DNA of 64,000 nucleotides from Bacillus subtilis (GCF_008764245.1 NZ_VTQV01000013.1:1-64000), one strand, 5' to 3'. Positions 8,897 to 18,010 are shown, counted from the stretch's first letter. The notes: generated by a model not told the origin, from the letters alone. A program made the numbers and translations.

Positions 8897-9147
8897 AAAA
8901 AGCCTATCGTCTCTATAGAGACGATAGGCTGAACCCAACGTGGTACCACTCTAATTAATTTGCCAAGAAATGACAAACCTTCTTATTACATGTTAACGAA
9001 ATCTATCCGTTTAGACCTACACAACTTCAGTCTAACCACTCATAAGCGACTTCGGGAGTTTTTGTTGACTACCTTCTCAGCAACCGATAGCTCTCTGAAC
9101 AACTTAAGCTCCTTACTACTCTTATTCACAGTGTTTTCTTTACTTTT
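8897..9147 (-). ncRNA. T-box leader, valine-type specifier
   Basis: The T-box motif AGAGTGGTACCACG (8939-8952, minus strand) precedes a terminator formed by a perfect 30-base palindrome (8901-8930) and a U run. Stem I shows GAATAAG paired with CTTAT, an AGTAG loop motif on the 5' side, and CTCC-CGAA-GTC-G on the 3' side, which puts GTC (Val) in the specifier position. The TGGT bulge fits an ACCA tRNA end, as in tRNA-Val. The acetyltransferase gene starts about 70 bases after the terminator. Confidence 0.82.
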
Positions 9148-9153
9148 CAACAT

Positions 9154-9181
9154 ATTATATCCCCTTACTAATGCGGTTCAA
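9154..9181 (-). promoter_or_regulatory. Sigma-A promoter of the Val-type T-box leader
   Basis: TTGAAC (9176-9181), 16 bases and TATAAT (9154-9159) on the minus strand. The -35 box lies inside the last codons of the alkA gene. Confidence 0.7.
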
Positions 9182-10037
9182 TACTTCGCCATAAATAGAG
9201 GGTGGCATAACTTAAATACGGCTCCCATTCGCGGCTATACTCCAACATTTTGTCCATCGTCGGTTTTTGCTCAAGAGCAAATAACTTTTTAATTGCATTT
9301 TGAATGCCGATGTCCGCCATCGGAAAAAGATTTGGTCTCCCTAAAGACGAGAGCAAGAAAGATTGGGCTGTCCAAGGACCAATACCGCGAATTTTTACTA
9401 ACTCTTTCTTTATCTCTTCATCCGGAAGCTTGGCCAATTCCGCTAAATTTAGTTCTTTATTTGCGATTTTCTGTCCTAAGCCTATCACGTATTCCGCTTT
9501 TCTTTGACTGAATTTTAAATCTCTTAACGCCTCAGGCTCCAATTGTGCGATTGTCTCGGGAGTTGGGTAGAAGGGCACCCCATCAATTTGAAAACCAAAC
9601 TTTTGCACAAATTCCGTTGTTAAACGAATGGCAAATTTCATATGTATTTGCTGGTGGATCATCGCTTTTACTAAAGTTGTATAGGGAGCAAAATCCAATA
9701 TAATCGGTGTTCCCCGATGTAAGATAAAGATATCTTTTAAAGATGTTTTTAAAAAATGTGCATGGATATCTTGTAACGAAATGTTCCATTGAAATATCGT
9801 AATAATTTGGTTTAACACTATTTCTTTTGTTTTTTCTTGATCTCCACTTACAATAAATATGGGCTTGTCCGTTGTACCAATCGCTTGTACAGTCGCTACT
9901 TCAGGCTCTTCTCCATAAATCGGCACTCGGATCAATCTTTCCGCTCGATTCAGTTTATTTAGTGGATCCATTTCTAATCGGCTTAAACCTAAATCAAAAT
10001 TATAAGGACCGGGAATCTCAATTTTTTCTTTCCACAT
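9168..10037 (-). CDS. alkA: DNA-3-methyladenine glycosylase II (AlkA family, YfjP-like)
   Basis: A base-excision repair enzyme of 289 residues that removes alkylated bases. The helix-hairpin-helix is LVKIRGIGPWTAQSFLL, followed by LFPMADIGIQNAI, where the Asp is the expected catalytic residue. The middle contains FAPYTTLVKAMIHQQIHMKFA, typical of the family. The ATG at 10037 follows GGGG by eight bases; the in-frame TTG two codons earlier is less well placed. Its position beside pdaA matches the B. subtilis yfjP-yfjS neighbourhood. Confidence 0.88.
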   Translation of the reverse strand: MWKEKIEIPGPYNFDLGLSRLEMDPLNKLNRAERLIRVPIYGEEPEVATVQAIGTTDKPIFIVSGDQEKTKEIVLNQIITIFQWNISLQDIHAHFLKTSLKDIFILHRGTPIILDFAPYTTLVKAMIHQQIHMKFAIRLTTEFVQKFGFQIDGVPFYPTPETIAQLEPEALRDLKFSQRKAEYVIGLGQKIANKELNLAELAKLPDEEIKKELVKIRGIGPWTAQSFLLSSLGRPNLFPMADIGIQNAIKKLFALEQKPTMDKMLEYSREWEPYLSYATLYLWRSIEPH

Positions 10038-10114
10038 GAACAAAACCCCAATGATAAATATTTTCTTTAGTATAGCATAAGAAAGACCACACAGTTCGAC
10101 CGGATCTATATATT

Positions 10115-10142
10115 AAAAAGGCCATCCAAATCTTGGATAGCC
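10115..10142 (-). terminator. Intrinsic terminator after pdaA
   Basis: On the minus strand GGCTATCCAAGA and TTTGGATGGCC pair and are followed by TTTTTAA, immediately downstream of the pdaA stop. Confidence 0.8.
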
Positions 10143-10157
10143 CGGTGAAATTGCCCC

Positions 10158-10955
10158 TTACATCGTAAGGGCAGGGTTTTTTATTTGTTCTTTCATGACG
10201 AAATCGTCCAAGCTTTTGAAGGTGTAGCCTTGCTTTTTTAAGTCTTGAATGACTTTTTCAAGAGCTTCCGCATTGTCCTTTGAAACGGAGTGAAGAAGCA
10301 AAACCGCTCCTGGATGGACTTGTGCTAATATCTGGTCATACGCATACTTCCAACCTTTTTGGTGGTTTACTTCCCAATCTTTATAAGCAAGTGACCATAA
10401 TACATGAGTATAGCCTGCTTCTTGGGCCACCTTCAATGTACGTTCACTTAAAACCCCTCTTGGTGGTCGTAAATATTGCATTCCTTTTTGCTCAGTGATT
10501 CGCTCGGTTTCTTTTTTTACTTTATTTAATTCTTGTTTAATTTTCGGGACACTCATTTGCGTTAAATCTGGATGGCTCCAAGAGTGGTTGCCGACAATAT
10601 GCCCTTCGTTCACCATTCGTTTTGTGAGATCAGGGGCTGTTCTTAAATAATGCCCCGTAACAAAAAAGGCTGCCGGCACTTTTTCTTTTTTCAATACATC
10701 GAGAACTTGCTTCGTATAACCATTTTCATACCCATTATCAAAGGTTAAATATAAGCTTTTATCATCGGGGCTTCCTTTGTAAAAAGCGCCATATTTTTCA
10801 AGTAGGGCTTCATATTCCTGCCCAGCATCTGCTTGCTCACCATTCGTCGCTTTCTTAAATCCCCAATGAATCGCTTTATTTGAAATCGCCGATGCGGAAC
10901 CAACGAATCCAAAAAGCAGGAAAAAGACAAAGCCGATCCTTATCACTTTTTTCAT
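10158..10955 (-). CDS. pdaA: Polysaccharide deacetylase PdaA (muramic delta-lactam formation)
   Basis: A secreted deacetylase of 265 residues with an N-terminal signal peptide (KKVIRIGFVFFLLFGFVGSASA). The NodB motifs are TFDNGYENGYT near residue 73 and HSWSHPD near 125. PdaA removes the acetyl group of N-acetylmuramic acid so that the muramic delta-lactam of spore cortex can form. FDNGYE, instead of the usual FDDG, is typical of PdaA. The start at 10955 follows GGAAAGGAG; an in-frame start 16 codons upstream would spoil the signal peptide. Confidence 0.88.
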   Translation of the reverse strand: MKKVIRIGFVFFLLFGFVGSASAISNKAIHWGFKKATNGEQADAGQEYEALLEKYGAFYKGSPDDKSLYLTFDNGYENGYTKQVLDVLKKEKVPAAFFVTGHYLRTAPDLTKRMVNEGHIVGNHSWSHPDLTQMSVPKIKQELNKVKKETERITEQKGMQYLRPPRGVLSERTLKVAQEAGYTHVLWSLAYKDWEVNHQKGWKYAYDQILAQVHPGAVLLLHSVSKDNAEALEKVIQDLKKQGYTFKSLDDFVMKEQIKNPALTM

Positions 10956-11030
10956 TTTTTTCTCCTTTCCACCTTTTTCATAGCTTTTTCCTTTTGTTCT
11001 CATTCATGTATGACAAAAAGAACCATTCAC

Positions 11031-11828
11031 TTAAGGTGTTACCTGAAAGGTGAAATACAGATGATCTTGGATTGGGAGCCATGCGCCTATTTTTTGCGAG
11101 GTGACATTTTTTACAACAATTTCGCGTTTCATCCCGCGAATGACAACATACACCTCTCCATAAGTAACTTCGCCTTTTTCCACAATGGCGGGTACATAGG
11201 CGTCTAAGTGGCCTACTTTTTTGGGATTTACATTATAGACCTGATGGTGTTTGGTTCCTGCGCCAACCATTGTTTCTAAACTTAAAGGGAGCTTCGTTTT
11301 TTCTCTGGCTTTTAATAAGATCATGTTTTGCACATCATCAGCTTGTTCAAGTTTTGACGTTAATCCGCCTTTTATTCTTTTCTGGATTTGTTGGGTATAA
11401 CTCATTTGTTGGTTTGCATTTCCTGAACTATTATCATACGTATTCGTATTCACTTTTTGGTACTGCCAATTTGGAGACGACTGTTCAGATTGATAATTCA
11501 GTGGAAATGTTCCCATAAAAATAGTTGCCCGCATCCCAAGGGCAAAGGGAGATTTGTTAATGGATGATTCATTCAATATTTTAATTAAGTACGGATTTTC
11601 AATCGGTTCATTTGAGGATTCCAGTAATTCTTTTGTAAATCCACTCGGTTTTAATTGGGGTAAATCTTCATTTTGATTTGGATTTGTGTTTTCCTTTTCA
11701 ATATTAATGACAGAAGAAGGTAATTCGATCGCGTTTTTATTGGCCTGTTCTTTCGCTAATGTATAAGAGCCTGGGCTACTTAATATTAAAGAAAATGCCA
11801 GTCCAAAAATTAAAGAGTATTTTAACAT
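11031..11828 (-). CDS. YfkD-like exported protein
   Basis: A 265-residue protein with a signal peptide (residues 1-24, SLIFGLAFSLILSSPGSYTLA) and no other membrane segment. It matches the YfkD family by its position between pdaA and the YfkE-type cation exchanger and by the body segment SALGMRA-like FALGMRATIFMGTFPLNYQS. The middle is rich in Asn and Gln. The function is unknown. The ATG follows AAAGGGG. Confidence 0.7.
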   Translation of the reverse strand: MLKYSLIFGLAFSLILSSPGSYTLAKEQANKNAIELPSSVINIEKENTNPNQNEDLPQLKPSGFTKELLESSNEPIENPYLIKILNESSINKSPFALGMRATIFMGTFPLNYQSEQSSPNWQYQKVNTNTYDNSSGNANQQMSYTQQIQKRIKGGLTSKLEQADDVQNMILLKAREKTKLPLSLETMVGAGTKHHQVYNVNPKKVGHLDAYVPAIVEKGEVTYGEVYVVIRGMKREIVVKNVTSQKIGAWLPIQDHLYFTFQVTP

Positions 11829-11897
11829 AAAGGCAAACCCCTTTCTATTTCGTTGTTTGCCTTTATGTTTTTCAGAAAGCCTTTGGTTTATCCATGA

Positions 11898-12953
11898 TTA
11901 TAATAAATAAAAACCAAGACCCATGATTAAATAGGCGGCAACTAGGGTCGCTCCCTCAAACCAATTCGATTCGCCGTCATTCGATATTACAATATTAAGC
12001 AGGACAGCTGTCACCATCGCCACAATTTCTGGAATGGTAAAAACAAGTGGCATGGATTGGGAGAAAAATAACGAGATTAACACTAAAATCGGTGCGACAA
12101 ACATGGCGACTTGTAAAGTAGAACCGACCGCAATTTCGACGGCGACATCCATTTTATTTTTATAAGCCATTAAAACGGCGGAAGCATGTTCCGCTGCATT
12201 CCCAACAATCGCGACAATAATAACCCCAATAAAGAGTTCCGTCCAACCCATTTGCTCCCCTACTGTTTCGAAAGTATGGACAAGCTTTTCCGAGATGTAG
12301 GCAACAACAAGAGTAGCCAACGCCAAAATCAGAATGGCTTTTCCTTTACTCCATTCTGGCTCTTCTGTCTCGATGTTTTCTTCCGATTCCTTCGTATGAT
12401 ACACACCACGATGGGTAACAAGCTTGAATAATAAAGCAGCGATGTATAATAGAATTAAAATGATCGCAATTCCGGCACTTAACGTCATCGTTTTGACTTC
12501 AGTTAAATTGCGACTAAACATTTCTGGAATGACAAAGGCCACAATGACAGCAAACATTAGTAAACCAGAGTTATGTCTTGCATCAAACACATTAAATTTC
12601 TGGACTTTGAATTTTAGACCACCTATAAAAAAGGATAGTCCACCAACCAGCAATAAATTTCCAATCACAGAACCTGTTAAGGAGGCAAGGACTACCCCTA
12701 TAAGGCCAGCTTTTAATGAAAAAATCGAGATAATTAATTCGACTGCATTGCCAAATGTTGCATTCAATAGTCCGCCTACTCTCGGACCTACTACAAGGGT
12801 TAAGCTTTCCGTTGCCCTTCCCATAAAACTAGCTAAAGCAATAATTGTTAAACAATAAATAACGAACATTAATATGGTCGGAAAATGAAGCATACCTCCA
12901 ATAACGGACAGAGGTATTCCGATGATCAGCATAATTAGAAATATTCTATTCAT
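11898..12953 (-). CDS. chaA: Ca2+/H+ antiporter (ChaA/YfkE-like, CaCA superfamily)
   Basis: A 351-residue membrane protein with about 11 transmembrane segments. It carries the two inverted alpha repeats of Ca2+/cation antiporters: GLLNATFGNAVELIISIFSL near residue 60 and IVGNAAEHASAVLMAYKNKM near 250. An acidic loop (ESEENIETEEPEW) separates the halves. It should export calcium in exchange for protons. The start follows AGGAGG. Gene order with yfkD agrees with B. subtilis yfkE. Confidence 0.88.
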   Translation of the reverse strand: MNRIFLIMLIIGIPLSVIGGMLHFPTILMFVIYCLTIIALASFMGRATESLTLVVGPRVGGLLNATFGNAVELIISIFSLKAGLIGVVLASLTGSVIGNLLLVGGLSFFIGGLKFKVQKFNVFDARHNSGLLMFAVIVAFVIPEMFSRNLTEVKTMTLSAGIAIILILLYIAALLFKLVTHRGVYHTKESEENIETEEPEWSKGKAILILALATLVVAYISEKLVHTFETVGEQMGWTELFIGVIIVAIVGNAAEHASAVLMAYKNKMDVAVEIAVGSTLQVAMFVAPILVLISLFFSQSMPLVFTIPEIVAMVTAVLLNIVISNDGESNWFEGATLVAAYLIMGLGFYLL

Positions 12954-12972
12954 GATCGCTAAATCCTCCTAT

Positions 12973-13011
12973 GAAAAGCTTAAGCGCCTAGTTTACCAAG
13001 GCGCTTAAGCT
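12973..13011 (-). terminator. Terminator between the yihY-like gene and chaA
   Basis: Perfect 12-base arms (AGCTTAAGCGCC, 12977-12988 and 13000-13011) with an 11-base loop, followed on the minus strand by TTTTC. It separates transcription of the upstream gene from chaA. Confidence 0.8.
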
Positions 13012-13104
13012 CGATCGAAATACGACTCTTATTTATAATTCCATATTCTAATAAAAAAATTCTCCGTTCCTACCTAGATGCAAATAGTCTTTCATCCGTA
13101 TTAT

Positions 13105-13956
13105 TTATTGTTCATTTTTTTCACCTATTAAAGAGTTCAGCTCTCCTCCCACCATGATAATAATCGCGGAAAGATAGAACCATAACATCAGAACGATTAT
13201 CGCCCCTAGGCTTCCATATGTAGATGTGTAGTTTCCGAATTCAGATACATAGTAGGAAAAACCGAAAGAAACGATAATCCAACCAAGACTAGCAAATAAC
13301 GCTCCTGGTGCGGCTGTCTTAAATCTCACCTTTGTACTCGGCGCTAGCAGGTAGATGATGAAAAATACAATGAATAAGATAATCGGCGTTAAGGTCCACC
13401 GAATAAGTCCCCAAATCTGTAAAAATTCGCTCGAATAGCCTACATAGGAAAACACAAGCATGCCTAATTGTTTCCCGAAAACTGGGACCAATAATGCAAG
13501 TAAAAACACAAAAATCATCGCTATCGTTAAGATAATGGCCAAACCTCTTGCTAAAATGAACGGTCTTCCCTCTTCCACATTATAAGCACGATTTAAAGAA
13601 CGCATCAGGCCATTCATTCCATTAGATGCAGACCAAATCGTGCCGATAATCCCGATCGATAAAAGGCCGCCACTTCGATTGACCATTACCTCATCTAATG
13701 TTTTACGAACCATATTAAATGTCTCTTCAGGCGCAAACCCTTTTATAATATTGAATAGATCATCCTGATTCAATGGTGTATAAGGCAAAAGAGTTGTGAT
13801 AAAAATCAATAATGGGAATAAAGATAACAGAAAAAAGTAAGCTAGTTGTGCGGCCATCCCAGTCACATCATTATCCATAATCTTTGTGATTAACCGTTTA
13901 ATAAACTTGCTAATCTTCTGAGATTTTTTGCGTATTTTAATTTTTCTCTTTCGCAT
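13105..13956 (-). CDS. YihY/BrkB family membrane protein (YfkH-like)
   Basis: A 283-residue membrane protein with six hydrophobic segments, a basic N-terminus (RKRKIKIRKKSQK) and the family motif GMAAQLAYFFLLSLFPLLIF near residue 35. Further family marks are SASNGMNGLMRSLNRAYNVEE and the C-terminal GSLGAIIVLMLWFYLSAIIIMVGGELNS. The family was once called ribonuclease BN, which is wrong; its role is unknown. The chosen ATG at 13956 follows GGAGGCGG, which itself lies within an upstream in-frame extension. Confidence 0.85.
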   Translation of the reverse strand: MRKRKIKIRKKSQKISKFIKRLITKIMDNDVTGMAAQLAYFFLLSLFPLLIFITTLLPYTPLNQDDLFNIIKGFAPEETFNMVRKTLDEVMVNRSGGLLSIGIIGTIWSASNGMNGLMRSLNRAYNVEEGRPFILARGLAIILTIAMIFVFLLALLVPVFGKQLGMLVFSYVGYSSEFLQIWGLIRWTLTPIILFIVFFIIYLLAPSTKVRFKTAAPGALFASLGWIIVSFGFSYYVSEFGNYTSTYGSLGAIIVLMLWFYLSAIIIMVGGELNSLIGEKNEQ

Positions 13957-14147
13957 TCTTGTCCGCCTCCGTTCCATCCATTACTGTTATTTTACCTTTT
14001 TCACTGCAAAACGAAACATCCTTTTCAACTTTGTCGCTTTGTGGCCGAGATTTCTTGGATAGATAACTGGACTTTCTGATATTTGACAATTTTTAAGAGT
14101 CGTGAAAAGATAGGAACAATGATTACATAGGGAAAGGATGAAATCGT

Positions 14148-14369
14148 ATGGATTTAACACAAAACACACCAGAAAACATTGAATACATGGTCGATCAAAT
14201 TGTAACAAAAATAAAAATGGTCAATGCCAGTGCGATCCAATATACAGATATGGGTTCGGAAGAATTTGAAGAATTAAGAGATATATATGAAATGGTTTTG
14301 CGAAAAAACAATTTTAGCCCAAGAGAAATGCAAGCATTAGCCGAGGAATTAGGACGGCTTCGCAAGTAG
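14148..14369 (+). CDS. YfkK-like DUF1128 (UPF0435) protein
   Basis: A 73-residue, mostly helical acidic protein (NTPENIEYMVDQIVTKIKMVN ... FSPREMQALAEELGRLRK) typical of DUF1128, to which B. subtilis YfkK belongs. Function unknown. The start follows GGAAAGGATG. It is the only plus-strand gene of the yfk block. Confidence 0.8.
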   Translation: MDLTQNTPENIEYMVDQIVTKIKMVNASAIQYTDMGSEEFEELRDIYEMVLRKNNFSPREMQALAEELGRLRK

Positions 14370-14410
14370 TCAACAAAAGACCCTATGCTTCTTCCTTTTA
14401 AATAGAAACA

Positions 14411-14433
14411 GGGGCAGGAATGGATTCTGCCCC
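14411..14433. terminator. Hairpin between convergent genes
   Basis: GGGGCAG (14411-14417) and CTGCCCC (14427-14433) with a nine-base loop, between the DUF1128 gene and the fusion gene. T-rich tails are weak on both sides. Confidence 0.55.
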
Positions 14434-14442
14434 CAAATTTCA

Positions 14443-16047
14443 TTAGATAGAATGATTGCTTAATTTAGATATGTTCTCTTTATCTCTGAATCTAGACAAA
14501 GTCTCAAGCAGCTTTTTTATATCTTTTTCCGACATTTTATTCATACAGGAAATTTGTAACCAATTCCTCTTTTGTAAATAGCTACTTTCATAATGGAGCA
14601 GGAAACCGTTTAAAAAAAGATTATCCCCAATCGTTTTTGCTTTCTTTGCTTCCGAAAACTCAATCGTTATAATTAAGGGGGCAGCGTGTTCCCAAGGAGC
14701 TAATACGTTCCAATCCATTTCTTCCAATGCTTTTCTAATCTTCTCATATCGGTTCTTGATTTGATCATATACTTCGTTTGGGTGCTCATATTTTTTCAGT
14801 GCTTGCGCAAGTGCCTCGACTAGATTGGATGATTGTGTATAAGGAACACCATTTGCTTCCACATAGGAACCTAAATCCAAATAACGTGGCAGACATAAGC
14901 TTGGCTGAACTTTTTCTTGGTGAAAAACAAAAGATAATCCTGTATAACTCCCTAGTGTTTTTCCGCTCACACCTGAAGCAAATGTGACTCCTTCTAAATT
15001 AAGTGGCACAGCCCCTAAAGAACTGACGCAATCCAAACAAAGTTTTACTTTATGCTTTTGGCTAATTTCCTTTAAGGATTCTAGATTGTTTAATACACCT
15101 GTAGATGTTTCGCAATGGACGGCCCATAACCATTGATATTTCTTCTCTTGGACGAGCTGGGATATCTGGTCATACTGAAAAGCCTCTCCCCACCCTACTT
15201 CATAATGATCAAATGAGAGTTGCCAACGCCTCGCATGATCCATGAGTCTATTGCCAAATTCTCCATTGATCAAAATCAAACCTTTTCCATCCAATAATGA
15301 CAACTGTCCCGCAATAACATCATTGGCTAATGTCCCTGTCCCTTGCAAAATCTGGACAAAAGGAGCTTTTGTTAATGTTGTAAGCTGCTCTTGGACATAA
15401 GTTAGCAGGTGATCAAACTCTTTGGAGCGGTGTGAATATGGACTGCTTATAAAAGCAGACTGTACTTCATCCACAATCGTGGCCGGGCCAGGCATGAAGT
15501 TAACGGGTTCTTTTAATATTTTTCCAATATCGGAAGCTTCAAAAATGGCCTTTGTTAAATACATTGGCTGAAAAGCTGCCTTTTCATCCCCAGTTAAATA
15601 GGCGAATGGTTGAAAGCCTAGATGTTTATAAAGTTTTTGTTGCCTCGTTGTTCCCGAAATAATCGCAGCATCATATCCCATCTTCAAACAATAGCGAATA
15701 AGGGCCTGTGTTAATCCAACGAACACCCTTCCATTCCGATAAGCCGGGTCTACGGCCAAAAGTCTGATTTCACAAAGATTTTCAACCTGTACCGGAAGAT
15801 GTTCTTCCACCTTTCCTATCTTTTGGTCTAAAGAAAAAGGGCGCTGATTTCTAACACAAATCATGCCAATTACTTGCTCCTTTTTCAAACCAATAATATA
15901 TGTATTTTCATCATGAAAGCGATCACGCAACTTTTGCGTAGGATTTTCTCCATGTTGTGGAATTTCCTCTACAAATGTTTGATAGTTTAATTTTTCTATT
16001 TGTTCAAATTCCGCTGGATGATCCGCTATTTTAAAGAATAGGCTCAT
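14443..16047 (-). CDS. GNAT acyltransferase-class V aminotransferase fusion protein
   Basis: A 534-residue two-domain protein. Residues 1 to about 170 look like a GNAT or autoinducer-synthase-type acyltransferase (LNYQTFVEEIPQH, CEIRLLAVDPAYRNGRVFVGL, GTTRQQKLYKHLGF). From about residue 180 the sequence is a PLP-dependent class V aminotransferase (NFMPGPATIVDEVQ, QGTGTLANDVIAGQL, AVHCETSTGVLN, CLDCVSSLGAVPL). The PLP lysine is in SGVSGKTLGSYTG, near residue 375. Substrates are unknown. The ATG at 16047 has AGGTG nine bases upstream; a GTG four codons earlier is possible. The neighbouring PlsY-like gene suggests lipid chemistry. Confidence 0.8.
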   Translation of the reverse strand: MSLFFKIADHPAEFEQIEKLNYQTFVEEIPQHGENPTQKLRDRFHDENTYIIGLKKEQVIGMICVRNQRPFSLDQKIGKVEEHLPVQVENLCEIRLLAVDPAYRNGRVFVGLTQALIRYCLKMGYDAAIISGTTRQQKLYKHLGFQPFAYLTGDEKAAFQPMYLTKAIFEASDIGKILKEPVNFMPGPATIVDEVQSAFISSPYSHRSKEFDHLLTYVQEQLTTLTKAPFVQILQGTGTLANDVIAGQLSLLDGKGLILINGEFGNRLMDHARRWQLSFDHYEVGWGEAFQYDQISQLVQEKKYQWLWAVHCETSTGVLNNLESLKEISQKHKVKLCLDCVSSLGAVPLNLEGVTFASGVSGKTLGSYTGLSFVFHQEKVQPSLCLPRYLDLGSYVEANGVPYTQSSNLVEALAQALKKYEHPNEVYDQIKNRYEKIRKALEEMDWNVLAPWEHAAPLIITIEFSEAKKAKTIGDNLFLNGFLLHYESSYLQKRNWLQISCMNKMSEKDIKKLLETLSRFRDKENISKLSNHSI

Positions 16048-16131
16048 AATTACAGTCACCTTCTCCTGAAATTTTCTCTCTCGAATCGGTTCTTCAAATC
16101 TTACAATTGGAAGAACCCTTTTACATTCTAT

Positions 16132-16701
16132 TTACCATTTCTTTTGTAGATACTCTTTTATATTCTGCCGATGGGCAAATATTACAAGCACAGAGATACA
16201 GGTGCTAAATATAATTTCTGGCAGCTGATATGAATAGAAGATCATCATGATAGGATAAGATAAAACCGCCACCATCCCTGCCATCGTGAAGCTTTTCATA
16301 AATAAATAAAAACAAAGAAATACTAAAATAAATACCACAAATATAACAGGTTGAAAGACTAGAAATCCCCCAATAAAGGTGGACATCCCTTTGCCCCCAT
16401 GAAAACGAAATAAGACCGGAAAGATATGTCCAATGGTAGCCATGAATAAGGCAACAAGCTGGACACTAGGAGAAAAATCAAAATAGCGACTAATGAGGAC
16501 AATGATTCCCCCTTTTGCCGCATCACCAAGAAAAGTAAACACAAAAGCTGATTTCCCAAAAATCCGCCCAGCATTTCTCGCCCCAATATTTCCGCTTCCC
16601 TCTTCATAAAGATTTTTTCGATAAAAAGAGTTTGCAATCATTTGTCCTGTTAATACATTTCCTAATAAATAGGCTAACAAAAATAATATCAATTCGCACA
16701 T
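16132..16701 (-). CDS. PlsY-like glycerol-3-phosphate acyltransferase paralogue
   Basis: A 189-residue membrane protein with five to six hydrophobic segments and the three PlsY motifs: EGSGNIGARNAGRIFG near residue 34, GDAAKGG near 58, and FRFHGGKGMSTFIGG near 98. PlsY moves an acyl group from acyl phosphate to glycerol-3-phosphate. The usual plsY lies next to parE/parC, so this is probably a second copy with a special role. It is upstream of, and about 85 bases from, the acyltransferase-aminotransferase fusion on the same strand. Confidence 0.8.
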   Translation of the reverse strand: MCELILFLLAYLLGNVLTGQMIANSFYRKNLYEEGSGNIGARNAGRIFGKSAFVFTFLGDAAKGGIIVLISRYFDFSPSVQLVALFMATIGHIFPVLFRFHGGKGMSTFIGGFLVFQPVIFVVFILVFLCFYLFMKSFTMAGMVAVLSYPIMMIFYSYQLPEIIFSTCISVLVIFAHRQNIKEYLQKKW

Positions 16702-17119
16702 AAGTAAAATCCGTTCTTTTTTTTCATCATACCACGAAATTCCAGTCCAGCCTATGCTAGATTTAGATTTTTCTATCGACCGATTATTTCATAAATAAAA
16801 TCTATAGAGTTATTCTAGACTTTTAATGCACATCGCTCATTTGCAATCTAGGTGAAAATTGTCAATTCTTGTTTCCTTATTGTGAAAACCTCGTTATTTA
16901 GAGGATACACGATCTTAGTGGAGCATGTTTTATCATCAACCAGACTATTTCAGCTTAGCACGTTATATACCAGCTTATTATGAATTACTGTAAAATTCCA
17001 CGTTTGAATGAATTTTCTTAAATCAGTAGTATTATAGGTGCCTGCGTGTGAGAGATATCTTTTCTTGATATGGATCCATGCAAATAACACGTTTCTTATC
17101 ACTTAGGAGGTTTAGGTTT
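16702..17119. other. Intergenic region between divergent plsY-like and ehuB genes
   Basis: About 400 AT-rich bases that must hold both divergent promoters. I see possible -10 boxes (for example TATTATAGG near 17032) but no convincing -35 pairing. No gene, repeat or known riboswitch was recognised. Confidence 0.5.
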
Positions 17120-18010
17120 TTGAAGAAATCATTACTTATGTATGTATTAGGAATGGCTCTTATCCTGCTAGCAGCATGTGGTGCAAGTGAAGCAGGCGGA
17201 GACAAGGGAGATGGAGACAATTCATTAGCCAAATTGAAAGAATCAGGTAAGGTGACAATCGGTTTTGCTAATGAGAAACCATATGCTTATCAAGATGAAC
17301 AAGGCGAATTAAAAGGGGCTGCGGTCGATATCGCCAAAGCTGTATTTGCTGAATTGGGAATTGATGAAGTGGAAGGAAAATTATCTGACTTTAGTCAACT
17401 TGTATCAGGTGTTAATGCAAGACAATTCGATGTTGTGACAGCTGGTATGGCGATCCAACCAGACCGTTGTGAGAATGTAGCCTTTGGAGAACCCGAGATG
17501 CAATACGGAGAAGGCCTAATCGTGCAAAAAGGGAATCCTGCTAATATTAAAAGTTACAAAGATATCGCTGATAATTCTGATCTTGTTGTTTCCGTAATGG
17601 AAGGTGCAACAGAAAATGGCTTTTTAGAACAAGAAGGTGTAGATGCGAAACAAATTCAAAGCGCCTCTGATATTCCTGCAACATTTGCTGCAGTTGAATC
17701 TGGCCGCGCAGATGCAACAACGGGAACAGAAGCAACGGTTCGCATGGCCTTAGAATCCGCTAACTCTGATAAGCTTGAATTTGTCGAGGATTTTGAGCAA
17801 CCAGATATTGAAGGTGTTCCAAGCTATGGAGCTGCTGCTTTTCACCCTGATGATACTGAACTACGCGAAGCCTACAATGAAGCATTGGCAAAATTAAAAG
17901 AGGATGGAACCGTAGGAGAAATTCTAGACAATAATTATTTTAGTGGAGAAGCCAATAGTGTACCCGACTCAATTACGACCGAAATGGTTTGTAGTGGAGA
18001 AGTTCAATAA
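17120..18010 (+). CDS. ehuB: Ectoine/hydroxyectoine ABC transporter substrate-binding lipoprotein
   Basis: A 296-residue amino-acid-type (family 3) solute-binding protein. The lipobox is LILLAACG with the lipid-anchored Cys at residue 20. Motifs include VTIGFANEKPYAYQDEQGELKGAAVDI and FDVVTAGMAIQPDRCENVAFGEP, which match EhuB proteins binding ectoine and hydroxyectoine. The TTG start at 17120 is chosen because AGGAGG ends nine bases upstream; an ATG 14 codons earlier would put that site inside the gene. It heads the ehuBCDA operon. Confidence 0.87.
   Translation: MKKSLLMYVLGMALILLAACGASEAGGDKGDGDNSLAKLKESGKVTIGFANEKPYAYQDEQGELKGAAVDIAKAVFAELGIDEVEGKLSDFSQLVSGVNARQFDVVTAGMAIQPDRCENVAFGEPEMQYGEGLIVQKGNPANIKSYKDIADNSDLVVSVMEGATENGFLEQEGVDAKQIQSASDIPATFAAVESGRADATTGTEATVRMALESANSDKLEFVEDFEQPDIEGVPSYGAAAFHPDDTELREAYNEALAKLKEDGTVGEILDNNYFSGEANSVPDSITTEMVCSGEVQ

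Noticed and set aside
8960-9292. Plus-strand frame of 110 codons
   Set aside because: It is antisense to the valine T-box leader and the end of alkA; the RNA structure explains the sequence.
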